Shown here: in pieces, positions 61,727 through 64,000 of the stretch
How the letters are laid out: every line of letters begins with the position of its first letter
Numbering within the stretch: position 1 is the first letter of the stretch
Assembly: GCA_003667245.1 (NCBI GenBank)
Contig: RCNN01000045.1
Coordinates: 1-64,000, forward strand
Source of the DNA: Heterostelium multicystogenum
Lineage: Eukaryota; Evosea; Eumycetozoa; Acytosteliales; Acytosteliaceae
DNA length: 64,000 bases
Direction: 5' to 3'
Made by a program: the position numbers and the translations under genes
The notes under the pieces: generated by a model
The model's input: the letters and a program-made list of their open reading frames with translations, nothing else
What the model was told of the DNA's origin: nothing
Databases searched by the model: none

Positions 61727-64000
61727 TTTCCAGAAATATAATTATAAATATATAAATAAGTTAAAATAAAAAGTAGGTTTGTTGTTTTAAGCTTCTGTCA
61801 ATGATATTTATATTAATTTTTAATTAAAATATAAATGTAAATAAATTATATTAATAATTGTTTAAAGGAAATTTAATATTAATAAATATTATTATGAAAA
61901 TAAGTTTTCAAATTCTTGGTGTTATCTTTATCTTTTTGAAGATTGATTGTTAGATAGATTAAGACTAGTTGATTTTCATTCAGATTTGGATTTCCAAAGA
62001 ATGATTATCTATTTTGTTAATTAATGATAAATCATCTGTAAATTAATAATAAAATGGTATTTTTAGGAGTTGGTTTGTTTTTATGGATGATGGGAAACAT
62101 ATTAACCAAACCCTAAAAAAGAATTCGAACAAGTTTATTTTTGGGTGTGGTATTTGTGAATAATAACAATCACTTCTATTGAGGGCATTAATTGTTGCTT
62201 CATGACTTTACTACATCAAGTTTACTCTAAACAGAAGCCATCTCCCCAAGTAAAATCAATTGTTATTTTTTAATCTAAACAGAACTATCAAATACCAATA
62301 CAACTTGTCAGGATTTTAGTTTATTGATATATCCAACTGTTTATTATTAAAGTAAATCAATAGAAGCCAAAAATAAAAGATATAATAAATGGCACGCAGC
62401 CATACTGGAATGTATACCCAATCAAATCACTTCTACCTGTAAACTATTTTAAAATTTCGACATAGGTGTTGTTGGTGTTGTGTTATTGAAGACAGTGTTG
62501 AAGGTGGTTAATAAAGTAAGTGAGATTAGTATTACTCCAGATTGTTTTTGTCAAAATGTAGATTCCTAAATGAAGAGAGTTGCCAAGCTTTTACTAAAAC
62601 CAATACACATGAGCTATGTATCTACAAATAAAGAGGTAGTGAAGATTAATTTGGTTAGGATATTTGAGTATCGTTAGGAAAGTGGAAACTTTGAAATTTT
62701 GTAAACTCCAGATTTGGATTGAGAGATTGATTGTATGTTATGTGGGAGGTTTATTAGGATGATTCATTGTTAACAAAATACTCACAACTAATTGGTGTTA
62801 AGGTTAAAATTTATGACAACATTGGGTTAGATATGATTTAGTTTTAAAAAGTATATTGATATTCCACTTCATCATTTATAATATTGATTACATGTTGTTC
62901 GAAAATCTCTACTAAAATATCAATGACGACCAGCTTTCAATCAATCAATCAAATCAAATCATTCAATCACTCAAATAAACAAACAACCAATCAATTAATC
63001 AATCAATCAATCACAAATATTTGTAAAACTACTCTAACCTCCAATCCTCAAACAACCAAAACCTCACCATGTATATTTCGATTGAGAAAGATGACCTTTA
63101 ACTCATTAAAACCAATCTTTTAAAAAGATAACTTAATAAGCTTATTTCTACACACCAAACTAACCAACCCACATTACCATAATCAAACACTACCCCTTTA
63201 CCACCTTACCACCACCCAACTCATTATTTGCCAATATAACCACCATCTACCACATTGGTTAATTCGAGATTATTAAATCAGACCAGCATGATATCATTAG
63301 TAACCATCAACCTACCTCCAATACACCCAATCATATCATTTTGTATTATATTATTTAACTTCCAACAATTATTACTCACCATCTAAACAACAACAACAAC
63401 AATAACAACAAGTAATATATAGAAGTTGTTGATCTATTAATATTAAAATCTGCATTTGCGAAACTGACTGCTGATTGTGGTAATATCCCATCAAACTTGA
63501 AATATTAAACACTGACAGACAGATCTAAAGTGTTTGTATTTTAACATTTATATTTGTTTTATTTATTCATCTATGTATGTTAATGTTGTAATATTATTAT
63601 TATTATTATTATTATTGCTATTATTGATGTTGGTTGTTGTATTTATATGGTTGATTGATTTCTACTGTATTGAAGATGGGATGCGATATGATATGATTGT
63701 TTTAAAATGTATAATAATCTTATTTATTTATTCACCTATTTCAATTGAGCAAAAATCTTTGGTGCAGCCTGTATGTATGTAGTATTAAGTTAGGTGTACA
63801 GAGAAAGTATTGTTAAGTTTTGTTGTTGGTTTGATGGTTTATTGTTTGAACAAATAGAGTTATAAATAGATTATATAAATATAGAAAGAGAACATAATTA
63901 GTAAATCTGATCATTATATTATTTGAAATATCAATGTATAGGGGTGTGATGCTGATGTGGAAACAGAATAAAAGTGATGTAGAATGATGCAATGATGTTA
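61727..64000. other. Long intergenic region without recognised genes
   Basis: 2.3 kb, AT-rich, with (TCAA)n/(CAAT)n simple repeats at about 62936-63015 and an ATT-repeat at about 63592-63625. Open stretches (62884-63123, 63534-63782) have no coding character. No tRNA, snRNA, DUSE or element termini were recognised. It may be the 5' region of a gene beyond the window. Confidence 0.5.

Noticed and set aside
62884..63782. Plus-strand ORFs of about 80 codons.
   Set aside because: Composition is dominated by simple repeats (CAAT, ATT). No splice context or homology is visible.

Overview
The window is protist nuclear DNA and almost certainly from a dictyostelid social amoeba. The signs are short AT-rich GTAAGT/GTATGT introns, AT-rich intergenic DNA, TAA as the usual stop, poly-Asn/Gln/Thr tracts in proteins, an FNIP-repeat gene, ComC-like EGF/TIG surface proteins, and tRNA genes with insertions close downstream. 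The coding DNA is clearly less AT-rich than in D. discoideum, so a species outside the discoideum group is more likely (for example a Heterostelium/Polysphondylium or Cavenderia relative). The species was not determined.

Layout. 0.2-3.1 kb: convergent prohibitin-1 and phosphoglucomutase, both conserved but broken by single-base indels. 3.5-3.7 kb: a U2 spliceosomal snRNA gene on the minus strand. 4.5-5.5 kb: TOM40. 5.9-12.6 kb: one large multi-exon type I membrane protein. 12.7-15.3 kb: a small acidic protein, a PEBP/YbhB-like protein and a strongly codon-biased protein made of two copies of one domain. 15.5-17.6 kb: an MRH-TIG-EGF-ComC membrane protein. 18.4-21.4 kb: a short unknown ORF and the APC/C subunit APC7. 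21.5-29.3 kb: an F-box-like/FNIP-repeat gene and a large BIG-type ARF-GEF (Sec7 domain), both fragmented by indels. 30.5-43.5 kb: three tandem paralogous LRR-TIG-EGF-ComC receptors with a small coiled-coil gene between the second and third. 43.8-49.6 kb: SRP14, proteasome subunit RPN12, a candidate small-RNA locus, a CCDC174-like protein, and an FHA-PBZ zinc-finger protein of the DNA-break-repair type. 50-52.7 kb: tRNA-Asp followed by a GC-rich 169-nt perfect-stem hairpin, remnants of protein genes, a SINE-like element with target-site duplications, and tRNA-Tyr with an intron. 53.4-56.9 kb: a Cys/His-containing hypothetical protein and a PPR-like mitochondrial protein. 57-61.7 kb: two cytochrome P450 genes flanking a short-chain dehydrogenase. 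61.7-64 kb: no gene recognised.

The most unusual elements are these. (1) A 405-bp tRNA-derived, poly(A)-tailed element lies between 9-bp direct repeats, 40 bp downstream of tRNA-Tyr. (2) A 47-bp perfect inverted repeat lies 47 bp downstream of tRNA-Asp. (3) An 18-of-19-base promoter motif is shared by the U2 gene and an otherwise unannotated double-hairpin locus at 46.4-46.6 kb. (4) The receptor trio has membrane-proximal exons that are almost identical while the ectodomains have diverged.

Sequence quality is uneven. At least ten conserved genes need one or more single-base insertions or deletions, mostly in homopolymers, to restore frame. In SRP14, TOM40, prohibitin, PGM and the 14.4-kb gene the corrected exons add up exactly to whole codons. 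I therefore read these as probable sequence errors, not pseudogenes, and the listed spans give the whole gene including the frame breaks.
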